Below, one piece after another: positions 52,391-61,836 of a stretch of 64,000 nucleotides of DNA. The notes below the pieces were generated by a model. The model was given only the letters and a program-made list of their open reading frames with translations, was not told the DNA's origin and made no database searches. Origin of the DNA: Oscillatoriaceae cyanobacterium Prado104 (GTDB taxonomy: Bacteria; Cyanobacteriota; Cyanobacteriia; Cyanobacteriales; Microcoleaceae). Each line of letters opens with the position of its first letter. The first letter of the stretch is position 1. The stretch spans positions 1 through 64,000 of the forward strand of contig JALOON010000003.1 of NCBI GenBank assembly GCA_025454405.1, in the 5' to 3' direction. Made by a program: the position numbers and the translations under genes.

Positions 52391-53713
52391 CTATTTTTGA
52401 CCGAACCGATTCACAACATACTTCCGAATCACGGGCTGCAACCTAAATAAATCTTTACCCACTTCTGTTTCGATCGACGATCGCCAACTCAAAGACTCCA
52501 AAACATTCATCAATACCGAACTCGATATATCCGCCGAAATTTCATCGCGCAACCTGCTAAACGCAATCGGCTTGTTAATTGCAGCTAACCGACACATTAC
52601 CTTGATTTCCACATCAGTCAAGCGATCGAACATCTCGTCTAAAACTCCTTCCACTTGACCCAAAAATACCGTACCGGTTTTGAGAAAGTCTGAAGTTTTC
52701 CCTGCAAATAAATTGGCAACTGTTGCGGAAATAATCCACAGCGCTAAAGGATTGCCCTCGTACCTGTCAATAAAATCGTTCCATTCTTTTTTCTCAACAA
52801 CCAAGTCTCGATCGAGGAGAATTTGCCTTGCTGCGTCTCCGTCCAAGCCGCCTATTTTATAAGCGCGCACTTGACGATTTCTCGTTGGCAATAAAGAAAT
52901 TTCTTGAGGTTTTTCGGAACTGGTAAACAACACGCAGCTTTGATGGTTCCCTTGCGCCACTTTTTGGAAAAATTTACCGTAATCTTGATATTCCTCTCGG
53001 TATTTCCCTGCCAGTTTACCAGTTTCCATAATTGCGTCGATGCCGTCAATTATTAGCAAACACCGATGCGTATTAAAACATTCGATCGCCCGCGATATCG
53101 CATCAGCAGGCGTTTCTAGTAATTGCGCCGGTTGTTGGCGATCGATCGAATTAATTATTTCAGCCAAAAATGCATTCAACGGCGGACAACTATCGAGACT
53201 GCGCCACACAATGCGATCGAAATCCTGCTGAATTTGCTGTGCCAGCTTCACAGACAAAGCAGTTTTGCCAATTCCCCCCATTCCCAACAGCGCCACCAAC
53301 CGACATCTATCTGCAACTATCCACCGCTCCAGCTCGGTTAATTCTTCCCTGCGCCCGTAGAAAACAAATACATCAGGGGCTTCTCCCCAATCTTGCTGGC
53401 AGCGCGCCATTGTCGCACTTGCCGGCATTTGCTGCTGCGGGGAAGTTGGCAGGGGGAGAGAAGACGCCATCAGTACATTTTTGAAGCTTTTTTTGGTAAC
53501 TCTTCTCCCCAATCGAGATGACAAAATCCGCCACAACTCCGAACCTACCTCTTTGACATAACTGTCCGTACAGTTGCAATCCTCGGCAATGCGTTCGTAA
53601 GTCTTCCCTTCCAAGGCTTGCGCGAATATTTCTTTTTGCAAATCGGTTGGCGATTTCCCTGTCTCAGCAATAAAAGATGCCTCTGCAAATTCCAGCGCCG
53701 TTTTAACGTCCAT
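52391..53713 (-). CDS. vMAP-type HTH / NB-ARC ATPase
   Basis: 440 residues. The N-terminal 80 (LQKEIFAQALEGKTYERIAE, YVKEVGSELWRILSSRLGRR) form a helix-turn-helix of the vWA-MoxR-associated (vMAP) kind. NB-ARC follows: Walker A GMGGIGKTALS (about 145), FDRIVWRSLDSCPPL, Walker B CLLIIDGIDAI, GNPLALWIIS (GxP), then a winged helix (about 360-435, VMCRLAAINKPI). No repeat sensor is attached. Such 400-500 residue versions are common in cyanobacteria; function unknown. Confidence 0.85.
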   Translation of the reverse strand: MDVKTALEFAEASFIAETGKSPTDLQKEIFAQALEGKTYERIAEDCNCTDSYVKEVGSELWRILSSRLGRRVTKKSFKNVLMASSLPLPTSPQQQMPASATMARCQQDWGEAPDVFVFYGRREELTELERWIVADRCRLVALLGMGGIGKTALSVKLAQQIQQDFDRIVWRSLDSCPPLNAFLAEIINSIDRQQPAQLLETPADAISRAIECFNTHRCLLIIDGIDAIMETGKLAGKYREEYQDYGKFFQKVAQGNHQSCVLFTSSEKPQEISLLPTRNRQVRAYKIGGLDGDAARQILLDRDLVVEKKEWNDFIDRYEGNPLALWIISATVANLFAGKTSDFLKTGTVFLGQVEGVLDEMFDRLTDVEIKVMCRLAAINKPIAFSRLRDEISADISSSVLMNVLESLSWRSSIETEVGKDLFRLQPVIRKYVVNRFGQK

Positions 53714-53762
53714 GCTTGCGAGTTCTACAGATATCCTCCTTCAGGATAACCCATTTTGGACG

Positions 53763-53901
53763 CAACCTACTTTTTCCCACTTTTCCCGACTTACTGATTT
53801 TCAACATACTTTTTACTACTAAATAGAGCCTCGCGCAACCTACTTCAACCAACTTTTTGCAGCGAAATATAGCGATCGAACAAGCTAATTATAACCTACT
53901 T
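53763..53901. promoter_or_regulatory. Iterated YAACMTACTT motif in the divergent promoter region
   Basis: CAACCTACTT at 53763, CAACATACTT at 53802, CAACCTACTT at 53836 and TAACCTACTT at 53892. The region separates the NB-ARC gene (minus) from a small gene (plus). Related bits (CAACCAACTT, TAACTTACTA) follow. Likely repeated binding sites, perhaps for the HTH protein itself. Confidence 0.5.
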
Positions 53902-54011
53902 AAACCGATTTTAAAATCATTGTATTTGCCTCAAGATAGTAAACATCGAAGCAAGCAAACAGCGCGAAGCAATCGCAACTTGCTACTTAACTTACTACGA
54001 GGAGAACGGTC

Positions 54012-54287
54012 ATGTCAGAAGAATCAGCCAATGCAATGCGAGTCAAGTTTGATGTTAAAGAAGGAGTTTTTAAAGGCAAAGAACTTGAAGGAAAACTCGA
54101 TATCAAAGTCAACGTCGATGCCGTTACAGACAAACCAAAAGACAAGCCTAAACCGTCACTTTTTACTTGGGAAATGTTCTTGCTTGCATTAATTGTAGCC
54201 TTAGCTACCAATCACGCATCGGGCGATCCGGCTGGCATTAAACATTATCAAAAAATACAGCGCATCCCTCAAGAACAGGCTTTATAA
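54012..54287 (+). CDS. Small single-span membrane protein, unrecognised
   Basis: 91 residues, with GAGGAG 8 bases before the ATG. A charged N-terminal half (KFDVKEGVFKGKELEGKLDI), a Pro/Lys linker, and one hydrophobic helix (about 51-67, TWEMFLLALIVALATNH). It is divergent from the NB-ARC gene. It looks like a real gene; function unknown. Confidence 0.65.
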   Translation: MSEESANAMRVKFDVKEGVFKGKELEGKLDIKVNVDAVTDKPKDKPKPSLFTWEMFLLALIVALATNHASGDPAGIKHYQKIQRIPQEQAL

Positions 54288-54302
54288 GCCTCCCAACCCA
54301 AT

Positions 54303-54365
54303 TAACCGGGTTGCTCGGCAAAAACCTAGTTTTTCAAGCTTGTCCTCGGACAAGCTACCCGGTTA
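54303..54365. repeat. Nested hairpin between two small genes
   Basis: Outer arms TAACCGGGT (54303-54311) and ACCCGGTTA (54357-54365), inner arms AGCTTGTCC (54337-54345) and GGACAAGCT (54348-54356). May act as a partial terminator. Confidence 0.75.
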
Positions 54366-54425
54366 AAGCATTTATCGATAACTCATTTATCTCTTATTTA
54401 CAAAACATACCTGGAGGCAAAAAAA

Positions 54426-54608
54426 ATGAATTTCAAAAGCACGATCGCACTTCTGTTTGTCTTAACCCTCGATTTCGCCCCGTCAACTTTAGCAGCCGTT
54501 GCCAGTGTAACTGCCACACCGACAGCACAAATCGAGATAGCAATGAATAACAAGCGAATTCCCAAAACTTGCATAGACAAAGACGGCAACCACTATGACT
54601 GTCCTTAA
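54426..54608 (+). CDS. Small secreted protein, unrecognised
   Basis: 60 residues, GGAGG 8 bases before the ATG. A clear signal peptide (MNFKSTIALLFVLTLDFAPS, cleaved after TLAA or nearby), leaving about 36 residues with two cysteines near the end (TCIDKDGNHYDCP) that may form a disulfide. Confidence 0.65.
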   Translation: MNFKSTIALLFVLTLDFAPSTLAAVASVTATPTAQIEIAMNNKRIPKTCIDKDGNHYDCP

Positions 54609-54669
54609 TTCATCCCTATGAGCTTTCTGCGTCAGTTACTGTTCGTTAAATACAATCTAACTCAAACAT

Positions 54670-54942
54670 TTGGTGGGCTTCCCCAGGACGATCGCCAAAT
54701 TTTCGCGATCGGTAATTCTCGGCAATTTTCAGGGCGATCGTCTTTCTAAATTATTTGTAAATTACTTTATTGTTGCCCGGAAACCAGAACTCGATCGCAA
54801 GAATTTGATAATTCTGTCGGCTTTAGAAAAGGTTAAATATGGAAAAATTTATACGGAAATTTACGGGATAGTTGCTGGCGAAGAGATGCAGGAAATACAA
54901 CAGATCGAGCAGGAATTGCAAAGTAAGGGATTGCACCAATAA
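54670..54942 (+). CDS. Short open frame, possible gene fragment
   Basis: 90 residues. The second half (KNLIILSALEKVKYGKIYTE, EEMQEIQQIEQELQSKGL) looks like protein; the first half is encoded by HIP1-rich intergenic-type DNA and is doubtful. No ribosome site. Possibly the tail of a lost gene. Confidence 0.3.
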   Translation: MVGFPRTIAKFSRSVILGNFQGDRLSKLFVNYFIVARKPELDRKNLIILSALEKVKYGKIYTEIYGIVAGEEMQEIQQIEQELQSKGLHQ

Positions 54943-55376
54943 TATTGGCTGCACGTTGATTAATTAAATGAGTGGAAAGATACATAGGTATGTCCGGAGC
55001 GAGCGAAACGAAGTGCAGCGAAGCATAAGCCCTTCGGGCAGGCTTCGCCAACGCAGGGGGTAACAATAGTTTGACATTTTGTTACATAGCGGATTTATTT
55101 CCACCTACCTACTTAATTAAATTATCCCAGCAAATTTCCATCGCCTATCCATCTCATGTCAGGTCGATCGAGCGCAATCAGAAGGTTCGTAGTACAGACT
55201 TCAGCCCGCAGCCTCTTGCGGACTGAAGTCCGCACTACAAACCAGACCTTTTTTGTATGGCAATCAATTTCTGAAAATCTCTAATTGAGAAAAGACTACA
55301 AAAGATAGATGCGAAAGCCATCGCGACACATTATCGTGACTTCTGATTTCTCACCTTCACATTCGTTAGATCGATT
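54943..55376. repeat. Repeat-filled intergenic region
   Basis: GAGCGAGCGAAACGAAGTGC ... CCCTTCGGGCAGGCTTCGCC (54998-55050) and an inverted GTAGTACAGACTTCAG ... CTGAAGTCCGCACTAC pair (55189-55238) like that near 9501. No gene seen. Confidence 0.7.
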
Positions 55377-56111
55377 ATGGGCTGTCGCGTTTCCATTATC
55401 ATTCCAGCCTTGAATGAGGCAGCAACGTTAGGACGCACCTTGCGTTGCCTGAGTATTCTGGAACCACCTGCTTGGGAACTCTTAGTTGTGGATGGAGGCA
55501 GTCACGATGAGACTGTTGCCATTGCTAAAGCAGCCGCTGTTCCGGTCGTTATTTCTCAACAGAAAGGACGTTCGGTGCAGATGAATTTGGGAGCAGAAAT
55601 GGCCACTGGAGATGTACTCTGTTTCCTTCATGCTGACACCCTTGTACCGGATGATTTAGTTGCAATTGTCGATCGCGCGCTAGCAGATCCTGCGATCGCG
55701 GCGGGTGGCTTTATTTCTATCATGACAGGAGTCACGACCACTCGCTGGGAATTCGCTCTCCTTAACGTCCTCAAAACTTACTTGATGCCAATGGTATTGC
55801 GTCCTTACGAATACTCTAAAGGTTTTCGTTTGTTGTTTGGCGACCAAGTTATTTTCTGTCGCCGTTGGGACTTCCGAGCCTGCGGTGGATTCGATCCGAC
55901 AATGCCGATTATGGAAGAGGCAGATCTGTGTCTTAAACTTATGAATTACGGACGAATTTGCCAAGTAAATCGCACCGTGCAATCTTCTGACCGTCGAGTT
56001 GCTAAGTGGGGCGTACTCAAGGCGATCGTAATTTATCTCTCGATCGGCATTCTTTGGGGTATAGGTGTTTCCCCAACATTTCTCAAGCGTTTCTATGCAG
56101 AAATTCGCTGA
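55377..56111 (+). CDS. TIGR04283 family glycosyltransferase
   Basis: 244 residues. GT2 fold: VSIIIPALNEAATLGRTLRC, ELLVVDGGSHDETVAIA, CFLHADTLVP (DxD-like), then GGFDPTMPIMEEADLCLKL. Members are called arsenosugar-biosynthesis glycosyltransferases, but no arsenic genes are near, so the substrate is open. A hydrophobic C-terminus (about 215-232) may anchor it. Confidence 0.85.
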   Translation: MGCRVSIIIPALNEAATLGRTLRCLSILEPPAWELLVVDGGSHDETVAIAKAAAVPVVISQQKGRSVQMNLGAEMATGDVLCFLHADTLVPDDLVAIVDRALADPAIAAGGFISIMTGVTTTRWEFALLNVLKTYLMPMVLRPYEYSKGFRLLFGDQVIFCRRWDFRACGGFDPTMPIMEEADLCLKLMNYGRICQVNRTVQSSDRRVAKWGVLKAIVIYLSIGILWGIGVSPTFLKRFYAEIR

Positions 56112-56363
56112 CAGCTAGCATCAACCAACAGAAATGCATACGTTAACGATCGCATCAGCTATTCCCGCGATAACATCGAGTATTCCGATGGTTTCAGCTT
56201 CGAGTTCGCCCTCAGTTCATCAGCAGCTTCTCACAGGCGCTTTGCAATCTCGGTGTAATTGGCTGGCACAGGCAGATCGGTATAGTCGTATCTTACAAAG
56301 AGCTTGTACAATTATTATAAACTCACAACGCTTTCGAGCGATTGCAAATTAACAATATTAACG

Positions 56364-56729
56364 ATGGCAGAAAAATCAATCGTCAGTTGCCAGATTCCCC
56401 AAGACTGGAAGGCAAAAATTGAACATCTAGCGGCCCAAAGAAAACAAGAGTCAAGCCAAATTATTTTCGAGGCACTGGCTCAATATTTGGGTGAAAATGT
56501 CAATACAAATGACACTCGCCTCAATGCTTTGGAAGCCGAAGTAACAACTCTACGGGCTGCAATATCACAACTAGAAGGAATAGTCAAAGAATTGCAAGTG
56601 CGATCGCCTGTAGTTTCGATTTGGAGCAATTCTGCTGCTGCGTCTGTTGGGCCTTTGGTTGATGAAGACTTTATCGATGAACCCGATGAAATTTTAATTG
56701 ATTTTCTACCGCCTGAAGAAAGATATTAA
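56364..56729 (+). CDS. Ribbon-helix-helix-like DNA-binding protein with coiled coil
   Basis: 121 residues from ATG 56364. SIVSCQIPQDWKAKIEHLAA, QESSQIIFEALAQYLGE fits a CopG/Arc-type fold; then a leucine heptad coiled coil (LNALEAEVTTLRAAISQLEG) and an acidic tail. May be an autoregulator or antitoxin. No partner gene follows on this strand. Confidence 0.65.
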   Translation: MAEKSIVSCQIPQDWKAKIEHLAAQRKQESSQIIFEALAQYLGENVNTNDTRLNALEAEVTTLRAAISQLEGIVKELQVRSPVVSIWSNSAAASVGPLVDEDFIDEPDEILIDFLPPEERY

Positions 56730-56813
56730 AGGAAAGATATTAAAGGGGTGAAATGGCTCAATTCCACTACCCGATCCATAGAGAAGATGAAACACAACAG
56801 CGATCGCACCTAC

Positions 56814-57242
56814 CTATTTCCCTCTGACCACCAACACGGAACAAGGAGCCTCAGCTACAACCTCAGCACTTACCGAACCCTCCAAAATCCGCTTCACACC
56901 TGTCAAACCCCGACAGCCGATCGCAATTAAATCCGCTTGATAAATATTAGCCAACCGCACGATCTCCTCAGCCGGATCGCCCGAAACAATCTCCAATTCG
57001 CTCTCGCAAGACAGCGTTTCCTGATAATATTGGAGCAACTTCTCTACCTCTCGGTAAGGCACCTCATCTCCCTGAGCGTGAGGTCGATCGACCAGCATTT
57101 CAAAATCCGAAGCCGCTGCACTAACAACATGAACTAGAACCACCTTTGACTTCGGTTCTAGCTGCAATAGATCTACAGCTTGCAACACATTTTCTGCTAA
57201 CCCTGAATTGTCGATCGCTACCAAAACTGTATTCAATATCAT
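56814..57242 (-). CDS. Universal stress protein (UspA family)
   Basis: 142 residues. ILNTVLVAIDNSGLAENVLQ at the start and the ATP-loop motif GCRGLTGVKRILEGSVS (G-x2-G-x9-G-S) near 115. It binds ATP and is usually induced by stress. Alone on this strand, 99 bases after hisD. Confidence 0.92.
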   Translation of the reverse strand: MILNTVLVAIDNSGLAENVLQAVDLLQLEPKSKVVLVHVVSAAASDFEMLVDRPHAQGDEVPYREVEKLLQYYQETLSCESELEIVSGDPAEEIVRLANIYQADLIAIGCRGLTGVKRILEGSVSAEVVAEAPCSVLVVRGK

Positions 57243-57341
57243 GTTATTTTAAATCTCAGATCGTAGAAATTAAATTTATCATTGGCTGCTGGCAAGTCAC
57301 ATCCCACCAGCACCGCCAATCTAAAATCTACCATCTAAAAC

Positions 57342-58655
57342 CTAAAATTCATCTTCTGCTTCGCCTTCCATCCGCAGGCGCACCGAATCTGCATGAGAAG
57401 GCAAACCCTCAGCCTCCGCCAGCACGTTAATCGCTTTGCCCACCTTCTTCAGCGCAGCAGGCGAATACTGAATCAAACTCGAATGCTTCATAAAAGTTTC
57501 TACCCCCAGAGGCGAAGCATAGCGTGCGGCCCCAGAAGTCGGCAAAGTGTGATTCGGACCCGCCAAATAGTCTCCCACAGCTTCCGGCGTCGAGCAACCC
57601 AAGAAAATTGCACCGGCGTGCCGGATGCGATCGAGCAAATCCCAAGGCTCTGTTACTTGCAATTCCAAGTGTTCCGGAGCGAACTCATTAGACAGTTCCG
57701 CCGCCGATTTCAAAGAATCTACGACCACAACCAAACCGTAATTCGCGATCGCCTTTTCCGTCAAAGTCCGGCGCGGGTGATTTACCAACTGTCTTTCTAC
57801 CTCAGCCACTACCTTTCTCGCCAGCACCGAATCCACCGTCAGCAAAATCGCCGACGCCATCGAATCGTGTTCGGCTTGAGCCAGCAGATCCGCAGCTACT
57901 TGCACTGGATTTGCAGCGCCGTCTGCTATAATCAACACCTCCGACGGACCGGCCAGAGAATCGATCCCCACAGTTCCGTAAACTAATTTTTTCGCCAGCG
58001 TCACATAAATATTTCCCGGTCCAGTGATTAAATCCACCTTCGCAATAGTTTCCGTACCGTAGGCCAAAGCTGCGATCGCCTGCGCCCCGCCCACCCGATA
58101 TATCTCATCAACCCCTGCTTCCTGGGCCGCTACCAGCACCGCAGGATTCATTTTCTTCTCAGGTCCGGGGGGAGTACACATTACCAGTTTCGGAACCTTA
58201 GCGACCTTTGCAGGCACCGCATTCATGATGACAGAGCTCGGATAGGACGCCTGACCCCCAGGAATGTAAATCCCCGCCCGATCGACCGGCGTGTAGCGCT
58301 TGCCCAAAACAACCTCATCATCACCAAACTGCACCCAAGACTTCGGGACGCGCTGTCGGTGAAACGCCTCTACCTGTTTGCAAGCCAGCCGGATCGCATT
58401 TAATAATTCTTTCGGCACCTGCTGGTAAGCAGCATCCAATTCGGCCCCGCTAACGCGCAAATCTTCCGCACTTAGGGTCAAGCGGTCGAATTCAGCAGTA
58501 TAGTGCAGCAAAGCCTTATCGCCTTTGCGCCTTACAGCTTGCAGCACCTCCCGCACGGTGGCTTCTTTGTGAACGACAAATTCGTCATGGGTGCGATCGC
58601 AGATCCGTCGCAGTTCAGCTTGTGCCTCAACCCACTGAGTAATGATTCGCAGCAT
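57342..58655 (-). CDS. hisD: Histidinol dehydrogenase
   Basis: 437 residues. DRAGIYIPGGQASYPSSVIM, VGGAQAIAALAYGTETIAKV, GPGNIYVTLAKKLVYG, LAQAEHDSMASAIL (zinc/catalytic His and Glu) and NHTLPTSGAARYASPLGVE. It oxidises histidinol to histidine in two steps. Not part of a his operon here, as usual for cyanobacteria. Confidence 0.96.
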   Translation of the reverse strand: MLRIITQWVEAQAELRRICDRTHDEFVVHKEATVREVLQAVRRKGDKALLHYTAEFDRLTLSAEDLRVSGAELDAAYQQVPKELLNAIRLACKQVEAFHRQRVPKSWVQFGDDEVVLGKRYTPVDRAGIYIPGGQASYPSSVIMNAVPAKVAKVPKLVMCTPPGPEKKMNPAVLVAAQEAGVDEIYRVGGAQAIAALAYGTETIAKVDLITGPGNIYVTLAKKLVYGTVGIDSLAGPSEVLIIADGAANPVQVAADLLAQAEHDSMASAILLTVDSVLARKVVAEVERQLVNHPRRTLTEKAIANYGLVVVVDSLKSAAELSNEFAPEHLELQVTEPWDLLDRIRHAGAIFLGCSTPEAVGDYLAGPNHTLPTSGAARYASPLGVETFMKHSSLIQYSPAALKKVGKAINVLAEAEGLPSHADSVRLRMEGEAEDEF

Positions 58656-59254
58656 GGAAATTAGGAATGCTTTCCTTCAGGAATTGCCCGCCAGAGAACC
58701 GGGTGCACAGGCAGAGGGGAGAGGGGGAGAGGGGGAGAGGGGGAGATGGGGAGAGTCGGGGAGGGGGGGGAGGGGGAGATGGGGAGATGGGGAGATGGGG
58801 AGAGTCGGGGAGAATTTTTGCTTCTTCCTCGTGCCTTCTTCCCTGTGCCTTCTGCCTTGGGGCTCCTACCTTCTACCTTCTGCCTTCTGCCTTCTGCCTT
58901 CTGCCTTCTGCCTTCTTCCCTCCTCCTTCGTTCCTTTCTTCCTTCTGTAAGTCCCTCTTGCCGAAGCAAAAATAACCCGTACTCTTTGTTATAGCTTAAC
59001 TTGGATTCTTCAGGGAATTGCATTTTTCAAATAGAAAGATGCTAAGTTAGTAGATTCTGAATACTCGGCAATTTTCGATCTTCTGTGCGTTGGAGCGATC
59101 GGGAAACCTCAGAAGTGATTGCTGGGACCCGCCACTACGCTGCAGCCGCACAGCAATCTTTGATTCCGTGTTGGAGCATCTCACAGAAAAGTTGGACAGC
59201 TCCTAGCAGGGGGCTTCCCGTCCCGTGTTGGGCAACTTAGTGCTATACTGCTCA
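58656..59254. repeat. Low-complexity intergenic region
   Basis: GAGAGGGGGAGAG tract (58716-58812) and CTTCTGCCTTCTGCC tract (58866-58935). The rest to 59254 holds no supported gene; the last 150 bases adjoin the tnpB remnant's right end. Confidence 0.75.
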
Positions 59255-59690
59255 TTGACATCCACCCCGCCCTACAAGGGCGAGGATTCCCAAACCTCAC
59301 AATTTAGGTTTCTGCTTCACGGCACCTCCCTTAACAGACTTGCTCTGTTAGTACCTTACGGTTGCTCCACAGACTGAAACGGCAAGAAGAGCCGCCAAAA
59401 TATTTTTTGCCGCGTTGATATCTCGGTCGTGGTTCGTCCCGCATTCGGGACAAGTCCATTCTCTAATATTCAACGGCCATTTTTCAACAATATGACCGCA
59501 GTTTCCACAACGTTTAGAGCTAGGAAACCAACGGTCTATTTTGATTAAATCCCGCCCGTACCACGCACACTTGTAATTTAACTGGCGGATTAATTCACCC
59601 CAACTAGCATCGCTGATAGCCAGAGCTAGTTTGTGGTTTTTCACCAGATTCTCGATCGCCAAATCCTCAACTACCATCGTTCTGTCAAGA
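59255..59690 (-). pseudogene. tnpB: Decayed tnpB with preserved right end
   Basis: The C-terminal third of TnpB: MVVEDLAIENLVKNHKLALA, CGNCGHIVEKWPL ... CPECGTNHDRDINAAKNIL, then TAA at 59351-59353 area; the same frame continues QSKSVKGGAVKQKPKL to a TGA at 59297-59299, the natural end. RuvC-I and the N-terminal part are missing. The right-end hairpin (CGCCCTTGTAGGGCG) and GGATGTCAATGA (ending 59255) are like those at 5382. Not the same subgroup as the 5.4-kb copy. Confidence 0.82.
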
Positions 59691-59959
59691 ATCTCTGCAA
59701 TTTTAGAGGGGTGAATATTATCGAAAGCAGGTTCATTACAACCGGGCAGGTTCGACCTGTACGGCCAAAGCACAGCTCGACCAACAATCGACTCGCTCCG
59801 AGGTCTGAGTGGCGACAAAATATTTTTGCATCGATTCGCGCAAACAGGCCCGCCTGTTGTATACTTGAAAGTTGCGTGTAAAACACACTGACTTCAAATC
59901 TCTGGTTTCCAATCTCCCGGAAACACCTATAAGACCTAACTTCCAGCAGCAAAAAAATT

Positions 59960-60259
59960 ATGGCCAATATTAAGTCCGCCGCCAAACGAGTCAAAATTGC
60001 CGAACGCAATCGCTTGTACAACAAGTCTTACAAGTCGGCGGTAAAAACATTGATGAAAAAATATTTTGCAGCCGTGGACAAGTACGCAGCAGCCCCGAGT
60101 CCCGAATTAATGCAAGAAGTACAGCTCAGAATGTCCGAGGCTTACAGCAAAATCGACAAAGCTGTCAAAAAAGGCGTGCTGCACCGCAACAACGGCGATC
60201 GCAAAAAATCCCGGTTGGCGAGAACCCTCAAGAAACACGAAGCACCTGTCGCATCTTAA
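59960..60259 (+). CDS. rpsT: 30S ribosomal protein S20
   Basis: 99 residues, basic. [20 protein letters not shown] and the [21 protein letters not shown] end match S20. It binds 16S rRNA in the small subunit. First gene of rpsT-tatD-rpoB. Confidence 0.97.
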   Translation: MANIKSAAKRVKIAERNRLYNKSYKSAVKTLMKKYFAAVDKYAAAPSPELMQEVQLRMSEAYSKIDKAVKKGVLHRNNGDRKKSRLARTLKKHEAPVAS

Positions 60260-60323
60260 GTTGAAGGAAGAAGGAAGAGTTGATAGTTGATAGTCGATCG
60301 TTGATAGTTGGTAAGGAGTTTTG

Positions 60324-60379
60324 AGTTTTGAATGCGTGAGTTGTGAGTTAAAGACAGTTCAAAATTCACGCACTCAAAA
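60324..60379. repeat. Inverted repeat between rpsT and tatD
   Basis: GTTTTGAATGCGTGAGTT pairs imperfectly with AATTCACGCACTCAAAAC. A CTCTCCCCCTCTCCC tract follows up to tatD. Confidence 0.6.
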
Positions 60380-60430
60380 CTTAAAACTTAGAACTTCCCC
60401 TCTCCCCCTCTCCCCCTCTCCCACTCGCCC

Positions 60431-61210
60431 ATGCAGCTCATCGACACTCACGTTCACATCAACTTTGATACGTATAAGTTAGAGTTAGAAGCCATCCGAG
60501 AACGCTGGCGCGAAGCTGGTGTGGTTCGGTTGGTGCATTCTTGCGTAGAACCAGAAGAGTTTGCCGGAATTCAAGCAATCGCTGACAGATTCCCCGAAGT
60601 CTCCTTTGCTGTCGGCCTCCACCCCCTAGATGCTCATAAATGGCAAGGGGAAACGGCCAGCCAGATTCTGAAATTAGCAAGTTCCGATGCCAGAGTAGTA
60701 GCGATCGGGGAAACCGGACTGGACTTTTACAAAGCGGACGATCGAGAACTGCAATTCAAAGTATTTGAAGCACAACTCGCGATCGCCCAGCAACTCAGCA
60801 AACCCGTCATCATCCACTGTCGCGACGCAGCAGCCCCCATGGCCGAAATGCTGCGGAACTTTTGGCAAACTCGCGGTCCCGTGCGCGGCGTCATGCACTG
60901 CTGGGGAGGCACCCCCGAAGAAACCCAATGGTTTTTAGACTTAGGTTTCTACATCAGCTTTAGCGGGACTGTCACCTTTAAAAAAGCCTTGCAGATTCAA
61001 GAATCAGCCTGTAAGGTAAAAAGCGATCGGTTGTTAGTTGAAACAGATTGCCCGTTTCTCGCCCCCGTACCCCAGCGGGGAAAACGCAACGAGCCAGCCT
61101 ACGTCCGCTACGTAGCCGAGCAAGTTGCTAAATTGAGAGGAGTTTCTCTAGAAACTTTGTGCCAGCAGACAACCGAAAATGCCTGTCAGCTATTCGGCCT
61201 TTCACTTTAG
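60431..61210 (+). CDS. tatD: TatD family metal-dependent DNase
   Basis: 259 residues. Metal ligands: [20 protein letters not shown] (Glu), PVIIHCRDA (His), MHCWGG (His) and [10 protein letters not shown] (Asp). A TIM-barrel exonuclease/deaminase-like hydrolase. Stands before rpoB as in other cyanobacteria. Confidence 0.95.
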   Translation: MQLIDTHVHINFDTYKLELEAIRERWREAGVVRLVHSCVEPEEFAGIQAIADRFPEVSFAVGLHPLDAHKWQGETASQILKLASSDARVVAIGETGLDFYKADDRELQFKVFEAQLAIAQQLSKPVIIHCRDAAAPMAEMLRNFWQTRGPVRGVMHCWGGTPEETQWFLDLGFYISFSGTVTFKKALQIQESACKVKSDRLLVETDCPFLAPVPQRGKRNEPAYVRYVAEQVAKLRGVSLETLCQQTTENACQLFGLSL

Positions 61211-61836
61211 CGAAACCAGCAGCAAATACGAACTGGAAAAGCCGAACTCGACTTAACCAGTAAAAGTAGAAGGCAAAAAGCATAAAGTAGAAGGGTGACA
61301 ATGAAAAAAAACTATGGATGCTGCCATCTATCTGCGGCAAGCGAAAACCGCATTCATCTTTTACCCGCGTCACAGTTGGCTTTGCCTGCGCAGATCGCAT
61401 TTGCACCCTATAATCAAAAGAACAAACCGATCGGGCACAGGCGCTCTAGCAGCGCTCGCTGCGGGGTCAAGTTGGTACGCAAAACCTCGGATCGAGGAAC
61501 AACTTCCAAAGCAACAACTTCAACTAATACCTCAAACAAACCCTCACAAAAAACTTGGAACCCCTGCAATTTTTTGATAGGCGTAAACTCAATTTTAGCA
61601 GTCAAATCGGTAACAGCTCCCTCCAAGAAAAAACCACAGAACGGAGCCAAAATCGAAGCGGTAAAACTTAAAACCAGCACGGATTCAAGCGACTAGCAAG
61701 CGACAAAAATCTCCTTTGTTGCATTAATAGTCGATCGAAAACCTATGAATTTTCTCAAAAAAACCACCAAAAAAAGGTAAAAACGCCAAACCCCAGCGCC
61801 TGTAAAAAAGTTAAAGCAACTGCGAAAAAAACACCC
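61211..61836. promoter_or_regulatory. Long leader/intergenic region upstream of rpoB
   Basis: 626 bases. A TATAAT at 61409-61414 is the best -10 candidate, with no good -35. Open frames on both strands between 61295 and 61696 mirror each other and lack family character. A Lys/Ala-rich AAAAAAC stretch precedes the rpoB start. An AAGGTAAAAACG segment (about 61777) is A/G-rich. I see no known riboswitch. Confidence 0.4.

Noticed and set aside
56134-56352. 72-residue open frame after the TIGR04283 gene
   Set aside because: No coding character and no ribosome site; only a short Ser/Ile-rich stretch.
58661-59023. Arg/Gly/Glu-rich open frames in both strands
   Set aside because: Made only of GAGAGGGGG and CTTCTGCC tracts.
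61295-61696. 133-residue open frame upstream of rpoB, and its 88-residue mirror
   Set aside because: No family character, no ribosome site, Ser/Thr/Lys-rich composition typical of noncoding A-rich DNA.
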